A DNA stretch of 35,871 nucleotides from Candidatus Paceibacterota bacterium. GTDB lineage: Bacteria; Patescibacteriota; Minisyncoccia; Phycocordibacterales; CSBR16-193. Made by a program: the position numbers and the translations under genes. Shown here one piece after another: positions 24,217 to 32,405 of the stretch (position 1 is its first letter; each line of letters opens with the position of its first letter). The notes under the pieces were generated by a model that had not been told where the DNA came from, made no database searches, and worked only from the letters and a program-made list of their open reading frames with translations. The DNA lies in the NCBI GenBank assembly GCA_040905715.1, contig JBBDRA010000006.1, positions 1-35,871 of the forward strand. Reading direction: 5' to 3'.

Positions 24217-25992
24217 TTACAAAGTATTTACTTCTTCGAACGGTATCTTACCTTCCATTGCCTTTATAATAGCATCCTCTTTCATGGTAAGCATGCCCTG
24301 CTTTCGCGCTATGTCGTAAATAGCATTCTCACTTGGATCATTAAGGATCACATCTTCTATTTCTTTGGTCATTTTATACATCTCCATAACCGCTGTTCGA
24401 CCCTTAACCCCGGTCGGGCAATCAGATGTCGCTGTTGCCTCATACACATTCCCGGTTGTCGGCAGAACATTGTGAAATTCCTCAGGCAGATCAGTAAACT
24501 GTTTCTCAAGCATTACTTCGATACTCCCTTCGATCGGTATCGGCTTGCCGGCACCGGAACACATTGTGGAGACCAGTCGCTGAGCCATACCAAGTATTAA
24601 CGTCGGCGCGATAAGATACGGGTCAATACCCATATCAACAAGGCGTGGAATAATACCGATCGCGTTGTTCGTGTGGATCGTTGAAAGTACGAGGTGCCCG
24701 GTAAGCGCCGCATGGATCGCGAGCTGCGCGGTTTCCTTATCACGGATCTCACCGACCATGATCACATCCGGATCTTGACGCAAAGCAGTTCTCAAACCGT
24801 TCGCGAACGTATAGTTAATGTCCGGCCGGATCTGAGACTGACTTACGCCGTCTACGTTGTACTCAACCGGATCTTCAAGTGATAGAACGTTCTTTTTCTC
24901 TCGATCGATCATATCAAGCATGGCGTAGAGCGTAGTCGTTTTACCCGAACCGGTCGGACCGGAAATAAGGATCATACCGAACGGCGCATTCATTGCATCC
25001 TTGATCATCTTCATATGCGGTTCGCGCAAATCGATCTCCTGCAGTTTTCGTATGCCACTATCTCGATCGAGGATACGCATCACCACCTTTTCACCGTAGT
25101 ACGCCGGAAATGTTGAAACACGAAAATCGATCTGACGTCCTTCTATCTTTGCAGAGAAACGGCCGTCCTGGGGCTTGCGCTTTTCATCCAAACGCATGTT
25201 TGAAAGTATCTTGATACGAGCCACCACCGCAGCGTGTACTTTTGTTGGCAACATTAAACTGGTATTGAGCACACCATCAACACGAAAACGTACGCGAATA
25301 TTGTCACGAGTGCGCTCAATATGGACATCAGACGCTCCACCGTCAGTCGCGTATCGTAAAATAGTAGCGACGATCTTTGTTACCGGAGCATCCTCAACAA
25401 TGGTTCCTTCGCCGGTAGAAACAGTGTCGCTCTTCTTGATCTCTCCTCCATCAGCCAGCTCCCCTGTTTGGTCGTGAGGCGCTTCGACCGATTGTTCATC
25501 TTCCTCACTCACTGAACCGGATATTTCTCCCTCAAAATCAGAAAGAGCGTCAGTTACCTCACCACTTAAACCACCGTACAACTCAATACCGTTGAGAAAG
25601 TCCTGATACGTGATCACCACAAACGTGTACTCGAGGCCATGTTTTGATGAGATAAAGTTCAGTGCATTGCGTGCCTCAATACTGTTTGGGTCAACAATAC
25701 CGATCGTAAGTGTATGATCTTGTAACGATAGTGGTATAACCCGGTAATATGAAGCCGATTCTTCAGGTATGTACTTCAGTATGTCGTGAGGTATCTCGTC
25801 GTCCTCATCAATAACAAACGAAGAAATACCGTAAAACTCTTCCTTGAGTTTACGGATCTGATCTACGCTCAGTCCATGCGCTTCCAACGCACCGTCAAGA
25901 GACCCTTCAGCTGATTTCGCTTGTTGGCGAATAGCTTGAAGCGCGGACTCGTCAAAATCTTGCTGTTGTGCGACAAAGTCTAGGAATTCCAT
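24217..25992 (-). CDS. pilB: Pilus extension ATPase
   Basis: 591 residues from the ATG at 25992 (the frame is open to 26034). The N-terminal MshEN/GspE-N domain is at about 1-150, then an acidic linker. The ATPase has Walker A LISGPTGSGKTTTLYAML, Asp box LSLEDPVEYN, Walker B DVIMVGEIRDKETA and His box LTGHLVLSTIHTNNA. The zinc-binding four-cysteine motif of PilB/GspE, which lies after the His box, keeps only two cysteines (STMCSG and SDCPTG). It starts about 125 bases after the PilP-like gene. Confidence 0.95.
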   Translation of the reverse strand: MEFLDFVAQQQDFDESALQAIRQQAKSAEGSLDGALEAHGLSVDQIRKLKEEFYGISSFVIDEDDEIPHDILKYIPEESASYYRVIPLSLQDHTLTIGIVDPNSIEARNALNFISSKHGLEYTFVVITYQDFLNGIELYGGLSGEVTDALSDFEGEISGSVSEEDEQSVEAPHDQTGELADGGEIKKSDTVSTGEGTIVEDAPVTKIVATILRYATDGGASDVHIERTRDNIRVRFRVDGVLNTSLMLPTKVHAAVVARIKILSNMRLDEKRKPQDGRFSAKIEGRQIDFRVSTFPAYYGEKVVMRILDRDSGIRKLQEIDLREPHMKMIKDAMNAPFGMILISGPTGSGKTTTLYAMLDMIDREKKNVLSLEDPVEYNVDGVSQSQIRPDINYTFANGLRTALRQDPDVIMVGEIRDKETAQLAIHAALTGHLVLSTIHTNNAIGIIPRLVDMGIDPYLIAPTLILGMAQRLVSTMCSGAGKPIPIEGSIEVMLEKQFTDLPEEFHNVLPTTGNVYEATATSDCPTGVKGRTAVMEMYKMTKEIEDVILNDPSENAIYDIARKQGMLTMKEDAIIKAMEGKIPFEEVNTL

Positions 25993-26116
25993 ACATTCAG
26001 TAAGTCCCCGAACGAGACTGATTTTACATTTCATTCCAACACACTACTTTCATCTATTCGGCCCACATTCATCTTATAGATCAAGAACCCGGCAACCATT
26101 CTAGACGGTACCCACC

Positions 26117-26470
26117 TTACTCAGATGTTTGGCGGGTTAGACCACGATCACCGGAAGCGCCACCGATCGGAGCAAACGGATCAGAGCGCCCCTCGCTTCG
26201 TGGTCGAATAACGTAATCAAAGCCACTCAATGTGGCGAATTCCGGCCGATCGAAAATAGCAGGATTAAGATCTATCCGCTCAAGCTGCTCAATAAGCCGA
26301 AAGATATCTTCTCCTACCCGCTCGCTTGATACGCTTACAGTTTCCTGCTGGTTATCACCGCCAAGTGACACCCCGTCGGTCATATAGAACACACTGTAGA
26401 CAATGACAGCGATCACTGCTAAAGCGAGTAGTCCGACACTATACTTATTTTTTTTGATGACATCCCACAT
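26117..26470 (-). CDS. PilP-like alignment subcomplex protein
   Basis: 117 residues: one N-terminal transmembrane helix (about 12-30) and a short external domain ending in GRSDPFAPIG. PilP proteins carry a similar RDPF motif in the linker that contacts PilN and PilO, but here the usual beta domain is missing and there is no lipobox. The position directly after pilO supports the role. The function is inferred from order and that motif. Confidence 0.55.
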   Translation of the reverse strand: MWDVIKKNKYSVGLLALAVIAVIVYSVFYMTDGVSLGGDNQQETVSVSSERVGEDIFRLIEQLERIDLNPAIFDRPEFATLSGFDYVIRPRSEGRSDPFAPIGGASGDRGLTRQTSE

Positions 26471-26485
26471 AATATGATTCTTATT

Positions 26486-27031
26486 TTATTGAAGCGCGTA
26501 CGTACGCAAGGTTACTGAGTAGCTATACGAAGTCGGTCCGTCGGTGTTTGTGTCGACCTTGATCGAAGTTACATCCAACAGGCGCAACCGTGATTCAAGC
26601 CCTTCCAGAAAAGCAATAAGTGAATTGTAATTATCCTCAAAGGCAAAGCTAACCTCAATGGTCTCATACGGATCATTGTTTTGTTGCTCGTCGGAGCGTC
26701 CGGATCGATCTTCCGGTTCTGCCACCTCGATCCCGGTGATCTCGACACCAAATTCAGTGGCAAAGGCGTCAATATTCATAACGAGACGAAGTCTGTCGGC
26801 TACATTAGGCAGAAGCGTTTCCATTCGTTGAACCTGTTCTTCCGGAAGATCGTTGTATTGTGCAAGATAGGTATCGCGAAGTGATTTAAATTCACCGATC
26901 TTCTCAAGAGCCAGATCATGCTCATCAAGTTCTGCTTGAGTTGCCTCCACCTCTTGATACGCCGGCCAAACATAGACATACGCCGCAATAAGAGCAACGA
27001 CAAGTGTTCCGGCTGCGATGATCTGTTTCAT
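26486..27031 (-). CDS. pilO: Type IV pilus alignment protein PilO
   Basis: 181 residues. One transmembrane helix (about 4-20) leads to a coiled coil (25-60, QEVEATQAELDEHDLALEKIGEF), then a ferredoxin-like domain with IEVSFAFEDNYNSLIAFLEGLESRLRLLDV. This is the PilO layout. With PilN it links the cytoplasmic PilM ring to the periplasm. It begins five bases after pilN. Confidence 0.88.
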   Translation of the reverse strand: MKQIIAAGTLVVALIAAYVYVWPAYQEVEATQAELDEHDLALEKIGEFKSLRDTYLAQYNDLPEEQVQRMETLLPNVADRLRLVMNIDAFATEFGVEITGIEVAEPEDRSGRSDEQQNNDPYETIEVSFAFEDNYNSLIAFLEGLESRLRLLDVTSIKVDTNTDGPTSYSYSVTLRTYALQ

Positions 27032-27036
27032 ATAAA

Positions 27037-27741
27037 TTAATTCTCGTCGTTATTATCAACTGCTTCATCTTCTACCTCATCGTCAACACTGCCATCAGCG
27101 CCTTCGCCAATTTCTTCACTCTCTTCATCGCTAACTCCAAGCACCTCTGATGCAGATTCCCCGGTGTACCGCATATCACCGGCAGACACGGTGAGCTCAG
27201 CGGCAAAGGTCACGCCTCGTGCGCCCTCTTCCTCTGACTTATTCAGATCAAAAAACTCTGCTGTACTGAAAAACGGCGACGCAGTAAATGTATCTGCAAG
27301 CGTGACCACCGTTCCAAAATTATGAGCTTCTCCTTCAAGTTCTATAGTAGCACCACCATTTGGAGTTCCTGTATAAGAAAGCGAGGTGTAACGAAGACCT
27401 GAAGCTGTGAGATCTTCGAGTTCTTGAAATATATTCGAGGGTGCTATGTGGCGACGGAGTATATCATCCGCTAATTTCATACGTCGATCGGCTCGCAGAA
27501 GCTCGTCTACAGCTTCTGTGTTGAGCGTTGCCCGCTCATCATCTATCTCCCCTTTACGTTCTTCGATCTCAACTTCGAGATAATTATGATACAACTCAAG
27601 TCCGGTCCAGGCACCCAGAACCAAAAGAAGGGCTAGCGATGCACCCAAGAGTGGAAGCCCGAATCCGGTTTTTTTCCGAGAATGTCCTGATCCATTATTT
27701 TGCTTAGGTATGAACGATGTGTTGAGGCTCGAGTTTGGCAT
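27037..27741 (-). CDS. pilN: Type IV pilus alignment protein PilN
   Basis: 234 residues. A cytoplasmic N-terminus with NTSFIPKQNN probably binds PilM, replacing the usual INLLP motif. One transmembrane helix (about 28-48) is followed by a coiled coil and a ferredoxin-like domain up to about 190. The last 40 residues are very acidic (EEIGEGADGSVDDEVEDEA), an extension not typical of PilN. A 146-base gap separates it from pilM. Confidence 0.85.
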   Translation of the reverse strand: MPNSSLNTSFIPKQNNGSGHSRKKTGFGLPLLGASLALLLVLGAWTGLELYHNYLEVEIEERKGEIDDERATLNTEAVDELLRADRRMKLADDILRRHIAPSNIFQELEDLTASGLRYTSLSYTGTPNGGATIELEGEAHNFGTVVTLADTFTASPFFSTAEFFDLNKSEEEGARGVTFAAELTVSAGDMRYTGESASEVLGVSDEESEEIGEGADGSVDDEVEDEAVDNNDEN

Positions 27742-27887
27742 AGATAACTTTATTTTCTGCTTTCATTATACAGAAGAGCCTTGCAACTCCCTATTCGAAA
27801 TCTGTGGATTACTTATCTTTAAAAGCAGAGACACAAAGTGGAAGCTACTTTTTATAATACGCTCCATAATTTCTCTTGCATTATTTC

Positions 27888-29063
27888 TTATTCTTCATTC
27901 AACCTACGTAACGCGATACCGGTAGCAACGGCGAACTCAGGTCCATTCCCTTCAAGAACATTTTCCAGAAAAGCAGGTGCCGAAATATCTTTAAACGGAT
28001 TAGCAAGCTTGCACGGAACCGAGAGCGCTTCTGTAGCCATAGCTTCGAAGCCGGCAAAGAGAACTCCGCCGCCGACCAATACACATCGATCAAGCTCACC
28101 ATGCTCTTGCAAATACTCTTTTTTAAATAGATTTACTTCTTTGAGCAATGGCTGAAAGACAGTAGCGGCAGCTTCATTTACTTCAGCTGTTCTGTCTTTT
28201 GTCTGTCCTTCCGGGGTCATTCCTCGTTTCAATATTTCCGCCGCCTCCATATCCACCTCAAGTTCTTTCGCGATCGCCTCGGTAACATCAGTCGAACCTC
28301 GGTTAACGGTGTGTGTCTTGCGAACGATACCGTTTTCAATAATGTAGACTTTGGTTACTACCGCACCCATATCAAGCACCAGTACCGGCTCAGTCTCACG
28401 AGGCAAAACCGCTCTAATTGTCGAGAAGATCTCCACCTCAAAAAAAAGCGCGTCAAGCTCTGCTCGTGACACGACACGCTTATACCGGTCAACAATATCA
28501 TTCCTGATCGCTACCATAAGCACATCTACTTTCTCGCCAACCTGATTGTTCTCTTCACCGTTACTTTGATCACTCTCTTTATTCTCTATTTTTTGCTCCT
28601 GTTCTTGTTTTTCGCGTTGGTTGTTACTTCGCTGACTTTTCGGAATTACTGTCCAGTCAAGACTCACTTCATCGAGCGATGTCGGAACATGCTTTCGTGC
28701 TTCCATCGGAACCATCTGTTCAAATTCGTCATCTTCTAGCTTTGGCACTTCCATTACCGTCATGAAAGCTGACGAGAAAGGTATGGCAATACCACCTTGC
28801 TTTGTTGTTGTTTTTGATTCACGCAGGAGATCGGTCAATGCTTCTACTGTTGTATTGATCGGCAAGTCGGTTTCCTGCCCAACATACTTATCCGCGTACG
28901 GTCCCAGCGCGAGCGCGCCGTAGGTATCAAGTTTGATCTTATTGTTTTCCCTCTTCAGCTGAACGATCTTGATCGCGCTCGTGCCGATATCAATACCGAT
29001 CGCCGTATCACCGCCGGATGAGCCGGTTAGTTGAGAAATTATATTGGAAAAGAAATTCGACAT
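27888..29063 (-). CDS. pilM: Pilus assembly actin-like ATPase PilM
   Basis: 391 residues with the actin-like fold: AIGIDIGTSAIKIVQL (phosphate 1), VLVLDMGAVVTKVYIIENG (phosphate 2) and CVLVGGGVLFAGFEAMA (adenosine). Between about residues 145 and 175 a hydrophilic Gln/Glu/Asn-rich insertion appears as a probable disordered loop. It is the first gene of the pilM-to-pilC series. The upstream spacer of 65 bases is shared with the divergent comFC. Confidence 0.93.
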   Translation of the reverse strand: MSNFFSNIISQLTGSSGGDTAIGIDIGTSAIKIVQLKRENNKIKLDTYGALALGPYADKYVGQETDLPINTTVEALTDLLRESKTTTKQGGIAIPFSSAFMTVMEVPKLEDDEFEQMVPMEARKHVPTSLDEVSLDWTVIPKSQRSNNQREKQEQEQKIENKESDQSNGEENNQVGEKVDVLMVAIRNDIVDRYKRVVSRAELDALFFEVEIFSTIRAVLPRETEPVLVLDMGAVVTKVYIIENGIVRKTHTVNRGSTDVTEAIAKELEVDMEAAEILKRGMTPEGQTKDRTAEVNEAAATVFQPLLKEVNLFKKEYLQEHGELDRCVLVGGGVLFAGFEAMATEALSVPCKLANPFKDISAPAFLENVLEGNGPEFAVATGIALRRLNEE

Positions 29064-29070
29064 AAATTCG

Positions 29071-29115
29071 TTGATTTATTGTACCATATACGTATAGTGC
29101 ACAGACAAGTGCACT
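29071..29115 (+). promoter_or_regulatory. comFC promoter and hairpin in the pilM-comFC divergent spacer
   Basis: TTGATT (29071-29076) and TATAGT (29093-29098) are 16 bases apart and face comFC. An AGTGCAC-AGACAA-GTGCACT hairpin (29096-29115) lies over the start region. On the other strand TACAAT could serve pilM. The two genes could thus be controlled from one spacer. Confidence 0.4.
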
Positions 29116-29128
29116 GTCCCCGTTTCTT

Positions 29129-29791
29129 ATGCGTAACTTATTCGAAAAGATAAAGCACATGATAGCAGGAATGGTATTTCCTCAACCGCGTCGTGTAGCA
29201 TTCCTTGAGCAAGCATCACCTCATGATATTGTCGCAAAAGCTCAGCCGGCGAACCCAAGCCGATACCCCACCCTCACGGCATGTTTTTCGTACAAAGACC
29301 CGTTGATCAAAGAAGCGGTCTGGGAAATAAAATACCACGGCAATATGCAGATCGTTCAGTTATTCGCTGAAATACTCGCCGACCAGATCCGGGCCGAATT
29401 CGACGAGCGCACCCCTGTCGAAGCCATTACTTCACCGGTTGTAATCAGTCCGGTCCCTATGCCGCGCAAACGCCTGCGCGAACGCGGATGGAACCAAAGC
29501 GACCTCCTGGCTAAAGAAACGACAAAAATACTCGATGCACCGTGGGCAAGTTATTCTCCGCATCTTCTAAAACGAACTCGCTCCTCACCACCGCAAACCG
29601 AACTCTCGCGCGAAGAACGTTTGAAGAACATGGAAGGAGCATTCGAGACAAGCGAGCCCACAAAACTCGCTAACCGGATCGTGATCCTTATTGATGATGT
29701 TACAACCACCGGTGCCACCTATGCGGCAGCTCGCGCCGCCCTTATCAACTCCGGCGCTCGCGAGGTGCTCGGATTTACGATCGCGCATTAG
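29129..29791 (+). CDS. comFC: ComFC-family phosphoribosyltransferase-like protein
   Basis: 220 residues. The PRPP-binding loop is VILIDDVTTTGATYAAA near the C-terminus. The central VISPVPMPRKRLRERGWNQSDLLAK block is typical of ComFC/GntX, which is needed for natural transformation. The N-terminal zinc ribbon of the family is absent: where its cysteines should be there is VFPQPRRVAFLEQ. It is the only rightward housekeeping gene here and is divergent from the pilus locus, consistent with pili used for DNA uptake. Confidence 0.88.
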   Translation: MRNLFEKIKHMIAGMVFPQPRRVAFLEQASPHDIVAKAQPANPSRYPTLTACFSYKDPLIKEAVWEIKYHGNMQIVQLFAEILADQIRAEFDERTPVEAITSPVVISPVPMPRKRLRERGWNQSDLLAKETTKILDAPWASYSPHLLKRTRSSPPQTELSREERLKNMEGAFETSEPTKLANRIVILIDDVTTTGATYAAARAALINSGAREVLGFTIAH

Positions 29792-29816
29792 GTTTAGTAG
29801 TAGTATTTTGGATGAT

Positions 29817-29849
29817 ATACATGCTACGTAATTGTTACGTAGCATGTAT
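29817..29849 (+). terminator. comFC terminator
   Basis: A 15-bp perfect stem (ATACATGCTACGTAA with its complement) with a TTG loop is followed by TTCTTTC, 26 bases behind the comFC stop. Confidence 0.8.
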
Positions 29850-29886
29850 TTTCTTTCAGCCTGGTTTTTCATGCGGAGAGGGAGGC

Positions 29887-30011
29887 TTACCTGCCGGTAG
29901 GGAGGGATTCGAATCTTACAGATTCTGTGCAGCGTTTGGATATTTTCTGCACCTTTGGCTTGAAAATATCTCAAACCGCTTTTCGAATCCCCGGAAGCTT
30001 CACTTCCTACT
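29887..30011. repeat. Nested inverted repeat containing a tRNA 3'-end-like fragment
   Basis: Arms pair inward: GGTAGGGAG with CTTCCTAC (29896-29904, 30003-30010), GGGATTCGAA with TTCGAATCCC (about 29902, 29982) and GCGTTTGGATATTTTC with a near-complement (29932-29980). On the minus strand GATTCGAATCCCTCCCTACC reads like the T-loop and acceptor 3' end of a tRNA, but no matching tRNA body is present. It may be a leftover attachment-type fragment like those at 6671, 6977 and 10038. Confidence 0.45.
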
Positions 30012-30018
30012 CTTTCAG

Positions 30019-30059
30019 TTTACAAAAACAGATGGCAAGAAGCCATCTGTTTTTGTAAA
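30019..30059. terminator. Strong hairpin abutting the left inverted repeat
   Basis: An 18-bp stem (core ACAAAAACAGATGGC with its complement) with a five-base loop and T/A-rich ends, a terminator in both directions. It ends one base before the 267-bp repeat begins. Confidence 0.7.
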
Positions 30060-30060
30060 T

Positions 30061-30327
30061 GCGGTGTGTATTGGACAAAGTTCGAATGTATTTCGGGCAA
30101 AATCCGCAGGATTTTGATTAACTTCGCACGCGCGGAGCGCGTAGTGGCTTTGACCCAAATCGTACGCTCCGATTGCGTGGTGATGCCAAAATGCGCCTCG
30201 CACGCTCCCTTCGGTCGCGATCCCAAAACCAAAAATTTACTTACTTTTCCTTCTTCGGCGGGGGGTGTGGGGGGAGCCGGCAAAAAATGGAAAGGAAAAT
30301 TTTTGGTTTTGGTTCCGACGCTTCGTC
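30061..30327 (+). repeat. 267-bp inverted repeat, left copy
   Basis: This segment is repeated in reverse orientation at 34730-34996. I compared the two base by base and see no difference. The first bases are GCGGTGTGTATTGGACAAAG. Inside are smaller palindromes, including a 16-base arm CCAAAACCAAAAATTT and its complement. Reading frames cross it in several phases, but none resembles a protein family. Probably a noncoding repeat that marks the ends of the island. Confidence 0.92.
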
Positions 30328-30564
30328 CTCCAAAAAGCTCCGTTTCAATCTCCATTATATTTGAGAGCTTTCCACTTCGTTTTTTTCCGTCCTTGCGTCG
30401 GGCGAGGCACGCCCCGTCTCCGCATTCTGTGGTAGCTTGAGAGTCCGCTCACACTTCGCAATCACCTCGCATAGGCCGCTCACATTCGTTCGTGATGCCC
30501 GCTCGGTGTTTGCTTCGTGTTCGCTTGGCGATTTCGTTCGAGTCTGCAATAACTCCCAATACAT
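30328..30564. other. Gene-free stretch between left repeat and HNH gene
   Basis: GC-rich sequence with a short GGGCG-AGGCA-CGCCC hairpin. A minus-strand frame (30355-30564, starting MYWELL) has no recognisable relatives and I do not call it. Confidence 0.4.
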
Positions 30565-31251
30565 TTACCAGAGAATTTCACACCAAATGTATTCACTAAA
30601 AACCATCCTTACTCCTTCAGAAAAAACCAAGTAACGATATCTATTTTCTTGTACTTCAACCCAGGGCACTCCAATGACTCCTTCAGTGGTTAATATATTT
30701 TCCATTGCACGACTTCCGACTTCAGGAGCTAGATGAGCCAGTGGAATCATTTCAAAATTCAACCTAGATTCTTCTGATAAAAGTTCTAATGTGCCGAAAT
30801 CAAAGTGACTAATATTTTCATCTCTCTTTGGTTCATTGTGTTCAAAAAGGGCATGGCCTTGCGCAATTTTTAATAAAACTTTCCTAAAGCGTTCTGGTTC
30901 AATTGAAAAAGCTGTTTGTCCCTTTGGTGTTTTTGCTACAGCTTTTTCTAACTTACTCATTAGAGCCTTCTTTCTTGATAAGATGAGGCGGATTTTATCT
31001 CGCTCAATCACTTCCAAATCTACGCTTCCTAACCGAGCACACTCAATCAAACAGGCAAAATACTCTTCGTCCAAGGAATACCCGTGATTACAAACTTCAC
31101 ATGCTCGTATAACTGGTAAATTTTCTGGATATGGCTCATCGAGCAAAACTTTTGGAGGAATATGCTCTTTTGTTTCAATTCCCTTACCACAATATACGCA
31201 ATGCGCTGTTTGTCTTTTGTCTCCAAAATTTATCCGCTGTTTCATAGTCAT
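30565..31251 (-). CDS. HNH-type nuclease-like protein
   Basis: 228 residues. Near the N-terminus CVYCGK and CEVCN form a zinc-binding pair around EHIPPK (residues about 18-55). This is an HNH-like beta-beta-alpha arrangement with H in EHIPP and N in CNHGYS. The remaining 170 residues are helical and not recognised. Such proteins appear in accessory and defence regions. Nuclease activity is inferred from the motif. It is the last gene of the leftward series inside the inverted repeats. Confidence 0.6.
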   Translation of the reverse strand: MTMKQRINFGDKRQTAHCVYCGKGIETKEHIPPKVLLDEPYPENLPVIRACEVCNHGYSLDEEYFACLIECARLGSVDLEVIERDKIRLILSRKKALMSKLEKAVAKTPKGQTAFSIEPERFRKVLLKIAQGHALFEHNEPKRDENISHFDFGTLELLSEESRLNFEMIPLAHLAPEVGSRAMENILTTEGVIGVPWVEVQENRYRYLVFSEGVRMVFSEYIWCEILW

Positions 31252-31326
31252 TTATCACTCGATGGCTTCGTTTATGAACACGAGAATATACAAAGAAATG
31301 GGAAAAGAATGTAAAATATAAACGAA

Positions 31327-31346
31327 GACGAGGCGTTAGCCTCGTC
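31327..31346 (-). terminator. Terminator after the small island gene
   Basis: A GACGAGGC-loop-GCCTCGTC hairpin is followed on the minus strand by TTCGTTTATATTTT, ten bases behind the stop of the small gene. Confidence 0.7.
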
Positions 31347-31356
31347 CCGCTTCTCC

Positions 31357-31569
31357 CTAACTTCCCGTAATAAGGTCGTTCAGAGATTTGACGTTATGCT
31401 TCTCAAGATAAGTACCGAGTTGCATATCAGACCTGACACCAAGGTCAATACCGTATTGTTTCTCGATGGTGCCAATATGGGTGTCGTCACGCTTATCGCG
31501 TAGCAATCCATTTTGGTTTCGAGAACGGCAACCTTTCATGCCAGGTGCGTCATTCTTACATTTAGCCAT
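31357..31569 (-). CDS. Small protein of unknown function
   Basis: 70 residues, basic N-terminus with three cysteines early (AKCKNDAPGMKGCRSRNQNG), then RDKRDDTHIGTIEKQYGIDLGVRSDMQLGTYLEKHNVKSL. The second half resembles small Patescibacteria proteins I have a general memory of but cannot name. The compact sequence and own terminator favour a real gene. It could be a small nucleic-acid-binding protein, which is not shown. Confidence 0.55.
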   Translation of the reverse strand: MAKCKNDAPGMKGCRSRNQNGLLRDKRDDTHIGTIEKQYGIDLGVRSDMQLGTYLEKHNVKSLNDLITGS

Positions 31570-31750
31570 AGGCTTTTTCGGATTAAGTTAATAATGCCGA
31601 GAAAAGGTTCGACCACCTCCTTCCTCGCGTTTGACGCGATACGAAGATAGTCATTTGGCAATCTGCAAGAACTGGACGGGCTTAACGCCTCGTTTTCACT
31701 AGTATTCTAAATTATTTTGTATTCTTTTACAACCCGATCTCGCAGATTTA

Positions 31751-32398
31751 TTACGAATCCATAACTTTGAATTCTTTATCAGAGATTATTATGTGATCAA
31801 TCAGGGTGATGCCAAGTAAATCTCCAGCGTCAGCCACTCTCTTCGTGATTGCAATATCTTCGTCTGAAGGATTAAGGTTTCCTGATGGGTGATTATGCGC
31901 TAGAACAAACCCTGCCGCGGATAATTGCAAGGCGGGTTCAAAGACGTCTCTTGGATGTAGTAGTGAAGTATCAAGTGTGCCAACTGAAATGATACGTCTT
32001 TCAATTAAGTGCTGTTGCGTATCAAGATAAAATGCAACCATGTGCTCTTTTTTCAACGAACGAAAATCTGCGCATAAATTCCATATATCCTTCGCTGATA
32101 ACACCTCGACGCTGCGCTCATTTCCAAAACGATCCACTAGAGAAATGACTGCAAGTATTTGAACCGCTTTTGCTTTCCCGAGCCCACGAATTTTTAGTAA
32201 ATCTTCCAGGGTTACGTTATTTGCTGATTTTTGCGTTATAAGTTTTTCTATCTTTCGCGCAAGCTCAAGTACGTTACAACCTTTGATTCCTGAACCAAGA
32301 ACGATCGCTATCAATTCAAAATTCCTCAAACGTTTTGCGCCATACTTTTCCATTTTCTCTCGTGGAAGTTCTGTTTTCTTTAATTCAGTGAGCTTCAT
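31751..32398 (-). CDS. radC: RadC-family JAB domain protein
   Basis: About 215 residues from the ATG at 32398. An N-terminal helix-hairpin-helix (LEDLLKIRGLGKAKAVQILA) is followed by the JAB/MPN metalloprotease-like domain with VLAHNHPSGNLNPSDEDI, holding the metal ligands. The frame is open to 32479, but that would overlap the restriction gene by 74 bases. The chosen start lies eight bases behind its stop. Despite the name its role in repair is doubtful. It is common on mobile elements and near defence genes. Confidence 0.9.
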   Translation of the reverse strand: MKLTELKKTELPREKMEKYGAKRLRNFELIAIVLGSGIKGCNVLELARKIEKLITQKSANNVTLEDLLKIRGLGKAKAVQILAVISLVDRFGNERSVEVLSAKDIWNLCADFRSLKKEHMVAFYLDTQQHLIERRIISVGTLDTSLLHPRDVFEPALQLSAAGFVLAHNHPSGNLNPSDEDIAITKRVADAGDLLGITLIDHIIISDKEFKVMDS

Positions 32399-32405
32399 GT
32401 CGCAA

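Noticed and set aside
29887-30011. A complete tRNA in the nested dyad
   Set aside because: The acceptor-like and T-loop-like pieces are there, but no anticodon arm or paired T-stem can be drawn, so only a fragment is claimed.
30066-30440. Frames inside the 267-bp repeats (YWTKFECISGKIRR and others)
   Set aside because: They occur in several phases on both strands and differ past the repeat edges, with no family resemblance. Chance frames in a repeat fit better.
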